Assembly (NCBI GenBank): GCA_903892415.1
Contig: CAITIQ010000104.1
Span: 1 to 44,510 of the forward strand
Reading direction: 5' to 3'
Origin: an uncultured delta proteobacterium
GTDB lineage: Bacteria; Myxococcota_A; Polyangia; Polyangiales; Polyangiaceae
DNA length: 44,510 nucleotides
This document shows, one piece after another, positions 8,249-15,887 of this stretch. Positions within the stretch are counted from its first letter, which is position 1. Every line of letters begins with the position of its first letter. The notes beneath the pieces were generated by a model. The model had not been told where the DNA came from and did not search any database. It saw nothing but the letters and a program-made list of their open reading frames with translations. A program made the position numbers and the translations under genes.

Positions 8249-10594
8249 TCAGCCCTGAACGGTGAGACCGGAGACGTAGTTGATGAGCGCACCCTGCGTG
8301 TTCTTGAGGCCCTCGATCTCCGAGCTCATGCCGCCCATTTGCAGGGTCATGCTGAGCGCTCGGTTCTCCATCGCGGCGGCGTCGTTCTTCATCGTAGAGA
8401 TGTCGTTCTCCATCGCCTTGAGTCGGTTCTCTGCGGCGGCCGTCTCATTCTTGATCGCCCAGAGCGACACCTCCCAGACCGTGCCCGTTTGCTTGCCGAG
8501 CGCGTACTCGAAGGCGACGCCGCCGAAGAGCGAGAGGCAACCGGCGACCTTCACCTCGGTGTGAACGCCCATCAGCATGTCGTTCTTCATCCCGAGCACG
8601 AGCTCGCTCTTGAAGCCCTGCACCGTGTCGTGGCTGCTGCCCGAGTCGGTCTTGTTGAACGCCGACGCGTTGAGCGAATAGTTCATCGCGTTTAGCTCCC
8701 ACAGGGCCTTTTCGACGTTCCAAGTGACCTTGCCGTCGGTCGTGATGTTGGACGGGCCGTGCACGGTGAAGTCGTGCTGGCTGCTGACGATCTCCTCGTG
8801 ACCGCCCGTCGTCACCACGCGCTTGCCCGCGTTCGAGTACTCCTCGCGCAGGGCGGCGTTGATCGTCGTCTTCTGGCCGTTGTTGTACGTCTCGGTGACG
8901 GGCCCGGTGACCGTCTCTTCCTTCTTGTCCTTGTACTTCTCCTCGACGGCGCCGGTGATGTGCTCCTTCTTGTCTTTGTCGACCTCGATCCACCAATGGC
9001 CCTTGATGTTGAAGTCGGTGTTGTTGCCGCTGCACCAGAGGCCGCGCAAGTCCGTCTTCACGATCAGCTCGTGGTCCTCATTGGCGAAGCCCATGCGGAG
9101 GTAGGTGTTGGCGTGCGGAGTCGACAACGTCACCCGCTGCTGGCCCGCCATGTCCTCGAGCTCGAAGCGGTTGCGCCCGCCGGTCTGGATGACGTTGCGC
9201 GTGTGATTGCCGCTCGTGACAGGGCTCGGCGTCACGGCGTTCGGAATCGCTCCGGCGATGACCGGGCGATCGGGATCGCCCCCGAGGAAGAGGAAGGTGA
9301 CCTCGGTGCCCTTGCGGAGCGGGAAGTGCCAGCCTTCGATCGCTCCCGCGTGCGGCTGCATCATTCGAACGTAGGTGGAGGCCTGGCCTCCCTTGAGGCC
9401 GCTTTCGTCGAAGCGGAAGCGAACCAGGTAGCGGCCCTGATCGTCGATCTGCGCGTACTCGCTGCTCGCCTCGCCGTCGACGATGCCGGACTCGAAGCCG
9501 TCGATGCGGGGCCACGCGGTGCGCACGGGCAGCCGGTATTGGGTCTTCGCGGAGATTGCCCGGACGGTCACCGTGTAGACGTCCTTTGCCTCGAACGGGA
9601 TCGCCTCGGCCCACTCCGGCGAGACGCCATCGACGAGACCGATATGTTCGACCCCGACGGCGACGTACTCGATGTTGAAGACCTCCTTCGCGTGGCGATC
9701 GAGCGCGAACTTGAAGCCACTCGAGATACCGAGGACCGGCCCGCGGGCGTGGAAGTAGGTCGACTTCGCGCGGAGGGCGTCGGCGCGGATCACCGCGAGC
9801 CTATCGCCCTCGGAGGGGGACCAGAAGCGGTCGTTCATGAAGTTGAGCTGGCCCTGCCCCGAGTCGCTCACTGTTGCGCCGCCCTCGACGTTCAGCGAGG
9901 GGTTCGCGTAGTCGTAGTCCTTGAGCTGCACGCGCAACGGCATCACCGCCTGCTTCGCCATGAACTCCCGAAAGTGCGGCCCGGAGCTCCAATCCCCCCG
10001 CGAGGGGAAGTACGGCACCGCTGCCTCGCGGCTCTTGATGTGCGCGGACTTGTCGTCGGTGATGATGAGCTTCTCGCGGTCGTCGGTCTGCTCGAAGAAG
10101 TAGTAGAGGCCCTCGCGTTCCATCCAGCGGTGGATGAAGTCGAGCGAGCTCTCTTGGTACTGGCAGATGTGCTCCTCCTTCTCGTAGCTGGACTTCAGGC
10201 GGAACTCGTATTCATTGATGCCCTCCAGATCGAGGACCTGCTTGATCACCTCATCCACCGACTGCTTCGTGAACAGGCGGCTGTGGCGCGTGTGGTTCAG
10301 CTGCCAGAGCGACGGCGCGAGCACGACGCGGTAGAGCGACACATTCTCCATCGCGCGCAGGAGATCCACGGACACGAGCACGCCGGCGAACGAACCTTGC
10401 AGGAACATCCCCTCGGTGAGCAGCAGCTTCGCCTTCGAGCCGACCGCGTCAGCGAGCTCGGTGTCGTCCTGACCTTCTACGACGACCCAGATCTCGAACA
10501 CGTAAGGGGAGCCGATTTCCTCGACGCCGCGGAACGCGACGACGCGGCGTGAATCGGGCAGCGCGCTAGTGTCGAGGGTAAACGTGGTTGCCAT
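8249..10594 (-). CDS. vgrG: Type VI secretion system tip protein VgrG
   Basis: VgrG forms the trimeric spike on the Hcp tube of a type VI secretion system. The start at 10594 (MATTFTLDTS) has a GGAGG site 7-8 bases upstream; the open frame goes on to 10633 without one. In the 781-aa product, residues about 1-330 are the gp27-like base, including SRLFTKQSVDEVIKQVL and HRWMEREGLYYFFEQ. About 380-470 is the gp5-like OB fold (GRYLVRFRFDESG, WHFPLRKGTEVTFLFLGGDP). About 495-640 is the beta-helical spike. The last 70 residues (NETAAAENRLKAMENDIST...) are a Met/Ala/Asn-rich coiled coil, not a toxin domain. It heads an operon of five genes; no baseplate, sheath or ClpV gene is in the window. Confidence 0.93.
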   Translation of the reverse strand: MATTFTLDTSALPDSRRVVAFRGVEEIGSPYVFEIWVVVEGQDDTELADAVGSKAKLLLTEGMFLQGSFAGVLVSVDLLRAMENVSLYRVVLAPSLWQLNHTRHSRLFTKQSVDEVIKQVLDLEGINEYEFRLKSSYEKEEHICQYQESSLDFIHRWMEREGLYYFFEQTDDREKLIITDDKSAHIKSREAAVPYFPSRGDWSSGPHFREFMAKQAVMPLRVQLKDYDYANPSLNVEGGATVSDSGQGQLNFMNDRFWSPSEGDRLAVIRADALRAKSTYFHARGPVLGISSGFKFALDRHAKEVFNIEYVAVGVEHIGLVDGVSPEWAEAIPFEAKDVYTVTVRAISAKTQYRLPVRTAWPRIDGFESGIVDGEASSEYAQIDDQGRYLVRFRFDESGLKGGQASTYVRMMQPHAGAIEGWHFPLRKGTEVTFLFLGGDPDRPVIAGAIPNAVTPSPVTSGNHTRNVIQTGGRNRFELEDMAGQQRVTLSTPHANTYLRMGFANEDHELIVKTDLRGLWCSGNNTDFNIKGHWWIEVDKDKKEHITGAVEEKYKDKKEETVTGPVTETYNNGQKTTINAALREEYSNAGKRVVTTGGHEEIVSSQHDFTVHGPSNITTDGKVTWNVEKALWELNAMNYSLNASAFNKTDSGSSHDTVQGFKSELVLGMKNDMLMGVHTEVKVAGCLSLFGGVAFEYALGKQTGTVWEVSLWAIKNETAAAENRLKAMENDISTMKNDAAAMENRALSMTLQMGGMSSEIEGLKNTQGALINYVSGLTVQG

Positions 10595-10614
10595 AGCCGA
10601 AACCTCCGGCCGGA

Positions 10615-11109
10615 ATGTTCGCGTGGAACCCAACCTCGTTCAACCGATATCGTGGTACCTACAGGTACGTGAAGCCGCGATCGTTGCAGCGTCTGAACAA
10701 CATCGACGCGCGCTTTGGTGCCATCGTTCGTGAGGTCGAGCGCAACGCGGGTGACGCGGGCCACTTCCGCTCGGCCTGGGAGCGCGCGAAGCTCGAGACG
10801 ATTGGACCTGCGCTGCGCGAGTTTGCGCGCGATCTCGAGCAGCGCGGCTTTCGAGCGGAGGTGTGCTCGACGGAGGAGCGCGAAGAGCTCAAGGTGTTTC
10901 TTCGATCCAAGCTCCCCGACGGGCACCGGCTCGGCTTTCAGGTGATCGATCGAGGGCTCGGCCTCGAGGTGCTCGCGTACTTGGAGGCGTCGCCGCCCGT
11001 GACCGATATCGCTCGCTACCAGCCTGCGACGCTGACAGAGGACGTGATCGAGCAGATCGTCGTCGACGCGCTCGAGCACATCTTCGCCGTGGCCGCCGAA
11101 CTGCGCTGA
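10615..11109 (+). CDS. Conserved-looking hypothetical protein, divergent from vgrG
   Basis: The product is at most 164 aa, mostly alpha-helical and charged, with no signal peptide or membrane segment and no family I recognise. The ATG at 10615 is the first possible start. A GTG at 10669 is an alternative, and is attractive because a perfect dyad (GTACCT-AC-AGGTAC, 10655-10668) lies just before it and would then sit in the divergent promoter region with vgrG. The gene ends 22 bases from the convergent AraC gene. Its placement back to back with vgrG may mean shared control, but that is only inference. Confidence 0.65.
   Translation: MFAWNPTSFNRYRGTYRYVKPRSLQRLNNIDARFGAIVREVERNAGDAGHFRSAWERAKLETIGPALREFARDLEQRGFRAEVCSTEEREELKVFLRSKLPDGHRLGFQVIDRGLGLEVLAYLEASPPVTDIARYQPATLTEDVIEQIVVDALEHIFAVAAELR
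10655..10668. promoter_or_regulatory. Perfect dyad in the vgrG divergent region
   Basis: GTACCT-AC-AGGTAC is a perfect 6-2-6 inverted repeat 60 bases upstream of the vgrG start codon. It could be an operator for vgrG and the divergent gene. If the latter starts at ATG 10615 instead of GTG 10669 the dyad is inside coding sequence and means less. Confidence 0.35.
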
Positions 11110-11131
11110 CTGCTGCCGCTCCGGCGCGGCT

Positions 11132-11929
11132 TCAAGGCAGTGAGCGTGCGGATGAGCTAGCGGCTCGTCGAGCTGCGTGGAAGTAGCGCCCGGGTGAGGT
11201 TCCGAGGGCGCGCTTGAACATCACGCCGAAGCTGCTCGCGCTGGAGTATCCGAGCTCGAGCGCGACCGCTGTGATGGGCTCACCGGAGCCGAGGAGCTCA
11301 AGCGCCAGCAGCAGCCGGAGCTGCTCACGCCAAGCCGCTGGTGTTACCCCGGTCTCGGCGACAAACAGCCGTGCGAGCTGCCGGTCCCCCGCTTTCGCGA
11401 TCCGCGCCAGGTCTGGAAGCGAGAGCGTGCGTCCGGGGTCACGCTCCACTGCGGCGCAGGCCCGGAGGACGCGAGGGTCTTTCCCGCGCGCAAGCTTGAG
11501 CGGGGCGATCGCGGTAGACGTTCGACGTAGCTGATCTCGGAGCACCCGAAACAGCCGCGCCTCGGGGCTCGGAGAGTTCCACGTCCACGCGATGCTAACC
11601 GCCGTGACGACGAGCTCACGCAAGAGGTCCGAGACCTGGAGCACCGTCGTGTCCTGCGGTAGGTATCGCACGCGGGTCGTGTCGAAGTAGAGCGTCTTCA
11701 AGCCGACCCGGCGCCGCGCCTCGACCCGGTGCCGCTCACCTCCGGCGACCCACACGGCCCGTTGTGGCGGCACGACGTAGGTTCCGCGCTCCGTCGTCAC
11801 GACCAGCACGCCATCGGCCGAATAGATGAGCTGCGCGCGCTCGTGTCGATGAAGCGGTCCAACGCCTGCCTCTAGCACCTCGGAGAGTCCGACCACCGGA
11901 GGGCTCGCAAGGTCGGGGTTCTTGCTCAT
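11132..11929 (-). CDS. AraC family transcriptional regulator with cupin sensor
   Basis: This 265-aa protein has an N-terminal cupin-like sensor (about 20-95; HRHERAQLIYSADG and VVPPQRAVWVAGGERHRVEA are typical) and a C-terminal AraC double helix-turn-helix (about 160-255; SLPDLARIAKAGDRQLARLF and ITAVALELGYSSASSFGVMF). Members of this type activate or repress a neighbouring gene in response to a small ligand. It is divergent from the MBL-fold lipoprotein gene at 12053, which is the likely target. An 8-bp perfect dyad lies 9 bases before its start codon, fitting autoregulation. Confidence 0.9.
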   Translation of the reverse strand: MSKNPDLASPPVVGLSEVLEAGVGPLHRHERAQLIYSADGVLVVTTERGTYVVPPQRAVWVAGGERHRVEARRRVGLKTLYFDTTRVRYLPQDTTVLQVSDLLRELVVTAVSIAWTWNSPSPEARLFRVLRDQLRRTSTAIAPLKLARGKDPRVLRACAAVERDPGRTLSLPDLARIAKAGDRQLARLFVAETGVTPAAWREQLRLLLALELLGSGEPITAVALELGYSSASSFGVMFKRALGTSPGRYFHAARRAASSSARSLP

Positions 11930-11937
11930 GTCTTATT

Positions 11938-11964
11938 CTCGACAGTCTTGGTCTATCTGTCGAG
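11938..11964. promoter_or_regulatory. Dyad operator candidate between AraC gene and MBL gene
   Basis: CTCGACAG-N11-CTGTCGAG is a perfect 8-bp inverted repeat. It lies 9 bases upstream of the AraC gene start and 89 bases upstream of the divergent MBL-fold gene. Position and symmetry suggest a regulator binding site; AraC proteins more often bind direct repeats, so another regulator is possible. Confidence 0.5.
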
Positions 11965-12052
11965 CGACGTGCGATACGCGGCAGCCTAGGTTCACGGCCG
12001 TCGGAGGCAGAACACGCGGAAAGGCCGCGGGTTTGCCTCAGGAGGCTCTGCC

Positions 12053-13054
12053 ATGAAGTCCTTTGCCAAGCTCCGGTCCTCGCTCGTGCTCCGTTCGCTA
12101 TTCACCGTGTTCGCCGGCCTCTCTGGCTGTGCCGGCGCTGAGGACCGAGCGCAGGAGAACAACCTCACCTACGAAGAATCTCTGAAGGTGGACAGCTACG
12201 TGTCCGATGCCGAGGGCTTCGACACGCGCTCGTTCTGGATCGACACCGGCTTGGAGGTAGTCGTCTTCGATGCTCAGTTCACTGAGCGGCACGCGCGCGA
12301 ACTCCTCGAAGCCATTCGCGCGAAGACGAGCTCACCCATCCGCTTCGTCGTGGTTACCCACCCCAACCCCGACAAGTTCAATGGCTCGGCCGTGTTCCGC
12401 GCGGTCGGCGCCAAGGTCGTGGCCAGCGAACGTACGGCAGCCGCCATTCCCGGCGTTCACGCTTACAAACGAGCCTTCTTTGTCGACGTCGCGAAGATGA
12501 TCCCAGCGGACCAATACCCTGCGGAGCCCATCATCGACCTTACCTTCCGCGACGAGCTGAAGCTCGCAACCAACGCCGGCGAAGTCTGGCTGCGCGAGCT
12601 CGATCACGCGGGAGTGTCGTCGACCCAGACCGTAGGCTGGGTACCAGCCGCGCGGGCGGTTTTCGTAGGAGATCTCGTCCACCATGGGGTTCACGCATGG
12701 CTCGAGGGGGGAATCGTCGACGGCGCGCCGAAGCCGGACCTTGCTGAGTGGTCGCGTGCGCTCGGCGAGCTCTCCGAGTTCGATGACGCAACGGTGTACG
12801 GAGGACGCGGTGACTCAGCGCCGGTGGCAAAGGCGGTCGCGGAGCAGCAAGCCTACCTCGCGAAGGCCGAGAAGATCGTCCGCGCGTACGTCAACGAGCT
12901 CGGAACCTCGACCTCCGAGCTCTCTGGACCCGATGCGGGCAAGCATCACGGCGCCATCGCGAAACGCTTTGAGGCGGAGTGGCCTTCGCGCGGGCTCTCG
13001 TACCTCGTTCAATACGGCGTGTACGGGCTCGTTAACTCCGTAGCGAAGCCCTAA
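12053..13054 (+). CDS. MBL-fold lipoprotein with degenerate metal site
   Basis: This 333-aa protein has a signal peptide with lipobox LSGC (Cys26) and a metallo-beta-lactamase fold: IDTGLEVVVFDAQFT, then VVVTHPNPDKFNG, LDHAGVSS and FVGDLVHHG. The canonical HxHxDH motif is HxNxDK here (His103, Asn105, Asp107, Lys108). The late metal-binding GHG is GRG (Arg252). His185 and Asp207 are kept. A normal dinuclear zinc site therefore looks impossible, and the protein may be a binding protein or use one metal. ATG 12053 has GGAGG upstream (aggaggctctgcc). It is divergent from the AraC regulator. A canonical relative sits at 34028-34855. Confidence 0.85.
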   Translation: MKSFAKLRSSLVLRSLFTVFAGLSGCAGAEDRAQENNLTYEESLKVDSYVSDAEGFDTRSFWIDTGLEVVVFDAQFTERHARELLEAIRAKTSSPIRFVVVTHPNPDKFNGSAVFRAVGAKVVASERTAAAIPGVHAYKRAFFVDVAKMIPADQYPAEPIIDLTFRDELKLATNAGEVWLRELDHAGVSSTQTVGWVPAARAVFVGDLVHHGVHAWLEGGIVDGAPKPDLAEWSRALGELSEFDDATVYGGRGDSAPVAKAVAEQQAYLAKAEKIVRAYVNELGTSTSELSGPDAGKHHGAIAKRFEAEWPSRGLSYLVQYGVYGLVNSVAKP

Positions 13055-13115
13055 GCAGTACGACGCTAACCATGCGGTGCTCTCATACGGGTGTGCGGCC
13101 CCGCGGCTTGAGCTA

Positions 13116-13517
13116 ATGTCGGTGCCCATGGCTGCACGCGTCCTCTACATCGGTATCGAACCTACCCTCGTCGACCTATCGGCGGCGCCGCCTGGCGCCA
13201 CTGCCGAGGCGCTGATGAAAGGGATCAGCGCCGTCGTGCAGAAGCTGAACGACAGCGGCTACGAGGCTCACTGGTGTCCTGTCGATCTCGGGGAGACCGC
13301 CGAGGCCACGGTGACGAAGGCTCTCGCCGAGCGCTCGGTCGACTGTGTCGTGATCGGTGCCGGCATCCGCATGGGCGCGGCGTACTTCCTGCTCTTCGAG
13401 AAGCTCCTCAACGTCGTGCACGAGCAAGCTCCGCAGGCGAAGATCTGCTTCAACACGACGCCGGCTGATACGCTGGAGGCCGTGCAGCGCTGGGTTCCGC
13501 CCTCCCGATCAGTTTGA
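13116..13517 (+). CDS. Hypothetical protein, small alpha/beta fold
   Basis: The product is 133 aa from ATG 13116 (or 129 aa from ATG 13128, MAARVLYIG). It shows alternating beta and alpha segments resembling a Rossmann-like fold: ARVLYIGIEP, then a helix, GYEAHWCPVDLG, a helix, VDCVVIGAGIRMG, and KICFNTTPAD at the end. No catalytic motif is clear to me. The frame goes upstream to 13077 but has no better start there. Function unknown. Confidence 0.7.
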   Translation: MSVPMAARVLYIGIEPTLVDLSAAPPGATAEALMKGISAVVQKLNDSGYEAHWCPVDLGETAEATVTKALAERSVDCVVIGAGIRMGAAYFLLFEKLLNVVHEQAPQAKICFNTTPADTLEAVQRWVPPSRSV

Positions 13518-13611
13518 CGAACGATGTCGCAGCCCCCGGTCCGCCCAGGCTGTAGCGCCGGTCGCTTCTCCGCTTCCGCCTGCTGGTGAACGCCGGTACG
13601 TTCGCCCTCCG

Positions 13612-13821
13612 ATGCGCGCCTTCAGCAAACTCGTGAGCACCTGTGCCGGAGCGCTTTTCGTTGCGTCGTTCGTCTTCGCGTTCTTGGGCGCAGACAGCGT
13701 CGAGCGTCCTGCGACGAAGCAGCTCCTGTCAGCGAGCGGCATTTGTATGGTCGCGGGCGTCCTCCTCCTGGTCGTACGGTTGAGCTCTGCGATTGCGCAG
13801 AAGACGCGCAGCGACCTTTGA
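13612..13821 (+). CDS. Small two-helix membrane protein
   Basis: ATG 13612 opens a 69-aa protein, MRAFSKLVSTCAGALF..., with two hydrophobic segments (about 9-26 and 41-57) separated by a short polar loop. The longer open frame that begins at 13357 overlaps the preceding gene and is not used. The protein has no recognised family. It converges on the LysR gene, with 7 bases between stop codons. Confidence 0.6.
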   Translation: MRAFSKLVSTCAGALFVASFVFAFLGADSVERPATKQLLSASGICMVAGVLLLVVRLSSAIAQKTRSDL

Positions 13822-13828
13822 TGCGGGC

Positions 13829-14773
13829 CTACGAAGCCGGCTGAGCTGCCGCTTTCTTTCTGGCTGTCTGCAACGCGAGCCCCACGTCGAGCACGCGCTC
13901 GCGCAGCCAACGGTGCGCGGGGTCGTGGTCGTGACGAGGGTGCCAGAGCAGCGACACGCTGATGGGCGGGAGCTCCAGCGGAGCGCGGAGCGCGCGGAGC
14001 GGGAGGACGGTCGCGGCCTCCGCTGCGACGGTACGAGGCACCGCAGCGACGAGGTCGGAGCGTGCCGCGGCGAACAAGGCGGCGAAGAACGTCGGGACGA
14101 TGGCCGCGACGTGACGTTGCAGACCGAGGTCGTCGAGCGCGCGATCGATCGGCCCGCGCGCGCGCCCTTTGCGGGTTACGACGACGTGGGCCGCGGCGGC
14201 GAGCCGTTGAGCGGTGAGCTTGCCCCGCTCGAGCGGGTGGCCCCGGCGGACCATGAAGGTGAAAGCGTCGCGAAAGAGCACGCGGGTGCGGAGCTCGGGC
14301 TCGGCGAGATCGACGACGCCGACATCGAGATCGACGCGGCCGTCACGCAGGGCCGCCGCATCTTCGTCCCCCTCTGGAGCGAAGCGCACCGTCAGCCTCG
14401 GAGCCTCCACCGCGAGCCGAGCGTGGAGGGGCGCCGCGAGGAGCCCCGCGACGGCGTCGCTGGCGCGGATGACGAGCGTGCGCTCGACCTCGGTAATCGC
14501 GGCGTGGGTCGCTGGGCCGAGCAGGCCGTTGGCCTCGGAGCGCGCCGTGTGAACGCGCTCGCGGAGGGAGACCGCGTAGGGAGTGAGCACCATGCCTCTC
14601 CCGGCGCGCACGAGCAACGGGTCGGCGAGGGCATCGCGGAGGCGACCGAGGGCGCGGCTCATCGCTGGCGTCGTGAGATGGGCACGGCGCGCGGCGGCCG
14701 TGACGCTCTCTTCCTGAAGGAGCGCGTCGAGGGCGTGCAAGAGGTTGAGGTCGCGGATTGTCGTCACCGACAA
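13829..14773 (-). CDS. LysR family transcriptional regulator
   Basis: This is a full-length LysR-type regulator of 314 aa. The winged helix-turn-helix is at about 5-65 (LLHALDALLQEESVTAAARR, LTTPAMSRALGRLRDALADP). The effector-binding domain follows from about 90, of the NodD/PcpR-like subclass (RVDLDVGVVDLAEPELR, DAFTFMVRRGHPL). The start is TTG 14773 with GAGG 9 bases upstream; GTG 14767 is an alternative. It is divergent from the DUF962 gene at 14946, and a palindrome overlapping its own start implies autorepression. Confidence 0.9.
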   Translation of the reverse strand: MSVTTIRDLNLLHALDALLQEESVTAAARRAHLTTPAMSRALGRLRDALADPLLVRAGRGMVLTPYAVSLRERVHTARSEANGLLGPATHAAITEVERTLVIRASDAVAGLLAAPLHARLAVEAPRLTVRFAPEGDEDAAALRDGRVDLDVGVVDLAEPELRTRVLFRDAFTFMVRRGHPLERGKLTAQRLAAAAHVVVTRKGRARGPIDRALDDLGLQRHVAAIVPTFFAALFAAARSDLVAAVPRTVAAEAATVLPLRALRAPLELPPISVSLLWHPRHDHDPAHRWLRERVLDVGLALQTARKKAAAQPAS

Positions 14774-14774
14774 T
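14757..14774. promoter_or_regulatory. LysR operator candidate 1 (overlaps lysR start)
   Basis: ATTGTCG-TCAC-CGACAAT is a perfect 7-4-7 inverted repeat covering the LysR start codon. It fits the T-N11-A rule for LysR-type binding sites and shares its core TTGTCG-N4-CGACAA with a second site at 14863. Binding here would block the regulator's own translation start region, as in autorepression. Confidence 0.6.
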
Positions 14775-14862
14775 AGAGACTACCTCGCGATGCGGTGTGC
14801 GACAAAGATGCCGAACTCGTCGTCCCGAGGCGAGCCCCGAACAGCGTCGCATCGCAGCTCCG

Positions 14863-14878
14863 TTGTCGCTGACGACAA
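14863..14878. promoter_or_regulatory. LysR operator candidate 2
   Basis: TTGTCG-CTGA-CGACAA is a perfect 6-4-6 inverted repeat with the same core as the site at 14757. The two centres are 105 bases apart, about ten helical turns, so bound dimers would lie on the same face of the helix. It is 67 bases upstream of the DUF962 start codon, in the place expected for an activator site. Confidence 0.6.
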
Positions 14879-14945
14879 AGCGTCCTGATCGAGCACGCAA
14901 CGCTGCACGAGGGTGGACCGTGGCACCGTCTCCGTGGAGGTACTC

Positions 14946-15269
14946 ATGTCGTTTTGGCAGTTCTACGAAGGGCCGTTCACGAGGGAGCATCAGCACCCCT
15001 TCACCGTCGCGACCCACGTGTTCGGCACCGTATTGGCGCTTGCCTTCGTCCCGGTGATGGTCGCGTGGGGCGTTTGGTTTTGCGTCGTTTTGTTCCCCGT
15101 GGTCCACGGCTTGCCTGGCATCTTGGGCCACCGCCTCGTCGAGCGAAACGCGGCCGTCGGCGATCTCCGGGTGACCCGCACCGACTATCCCATCTTGTGG
15201 TTCATCCTCGCGAACCACGTCCTCACCTTCGAGCTCCTCACAGGGAGGCTCCGCGGACGAAGGGGGTGA
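14946..15269 (+). CDS. DUF962 / Mpo1-like membrane protein
   Basis: The 107-aa product starts at ATG 14946, which has GGAGG 5 bases upstream. The pattern FYEGPFTREHQHPFTVATHV matches the start of DUF962 proteins, whose yeast member Mpo1 is an Fe(II)-dependent dioxygenase acting on 2-hydroxy fatty acids in phytosphingosine breakdown. The family's histidines are visible: His18, His20 and His26 near the N-terminus, and the later GHRLVERN block, with HVL near the C-terminus. Two hydrophobic segments (about 29-60) would anchor it in the membrane. Divergent LysR gene and paired palindromes suggest inducible expression. Enzyme activity is inferred from the family only. Confidence 0.75.
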   Translation: MSFWQFYEGPFTREHQHPFTVATHVFGTVLALAFVPVMVAWGVWFCVVLFPVVHGLPGILGHRLVERNAAVGDLRVTRTDYPILWFILANHVLTFELLTGRLRGRRG

Positions 15270-15416
15270 GCCGCGCCACAGCCAGACGGCACGGCCTGCG
15301 TCGCATAGCGACAATGCTTGGAGGGCACCGTCCAGTACGCCGCTGGCGCCCAGGGACCTCGACCGGCGCGCCCGGGGACCTCGTCAGCGCGGTTCAACCG
15401 GCTAAGGCTTCATCCG

Positions 15417-15887
15417 ATGATTGAAGCTGCCAGAAGAACGCGGTGGGCGATTGGCGGGTGGGCGTACGGTCCGCTCGCCGCGAGCGTGGTTGCGGGGTGT
15501 GGTTGGGCCGACGTCGATCGCGAGTCGGCGGACGTCGCGAGCCTCGTGTACGAGGAGCAGAACGACTTCTTCGTCATCCCGGAGGATGTCGAGCTCGGGC
15601 AGGTAACCGGGCTCGCGGTGGACTCGCTCGACCGGCTGCTAGTCTTTCATCGAGCAGGGGCTGCCTTCGACAACGAGGTGCTGATCGAGGAAGCAACCAT
15701 CCTCGTCTTCGATACGCAGACCGGGGAGCTGCTCGATCGCTTTGGCGAGGGGCTCTTCGTCGTGCCGCATGGGCTCGCCGTGGACGCGAACGACCACATC
15801 TGGGCGACCGACGCGCGCAGCGACGTCGTGATCGAACTGTCGAGCACCGGCGAGGTGCTCAGCTCGTCGCTAGGAGAAAGCCAATGA
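15417..15887 (+). CDS. PAL-like beta-propeller lipoprotein, N-terminal half
   Basis: From ATG 15417 the product is 156 aa. It has a signal peptide ending in lipobox VAGC (Cys28). The rest matches the first part of bacterial peptidyl-alpha-hydroxyglycine alpha-amidating lyase (PAL)-like NHL propellers: VTGLAVDSLDRLLVFHR, ILVFDTQTGELLDRFG, VPHGLAVDANDHIWATD. It ends SLGESQ at TGA, where an intact PAL would go on. The downstream gene continues the propeller with a 4-base ATGA overlap. The first metal-binding-type His (in VPHGLAVD) is here and the other two are in the partner. Either a natural split or a frameshift; see the next entry. Confidence 0.75.
   Translation: MIEAARRTRWAIGGWAYGPLAASVVAGCGWADVDRESADVASLVYEEQNDFFVIPEDVELGQVTGLAVDSLDRLLVFHRAGAAFDNEVLIEEATILVFDTQTGELLDRFGEGLFVVPHGLAVDANDHIWATDARSDVVIELSSTGEVLSSSLGESQ

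Noticed and set aside
8759..10552. 597-codon plus-strand frame opposite vgrG
   Set aside because: Composition shadow of a high-GC gene; rich in Leu, Arg, Asp and Val with no motif, while vgrG on the other strand is certain.
3225..10594. Complete type VI secretion locus
   Set aside because: No sheath, baseplate, tube, TssJLM or ClpV genes are present in the window; this is only an orphan spike operon.
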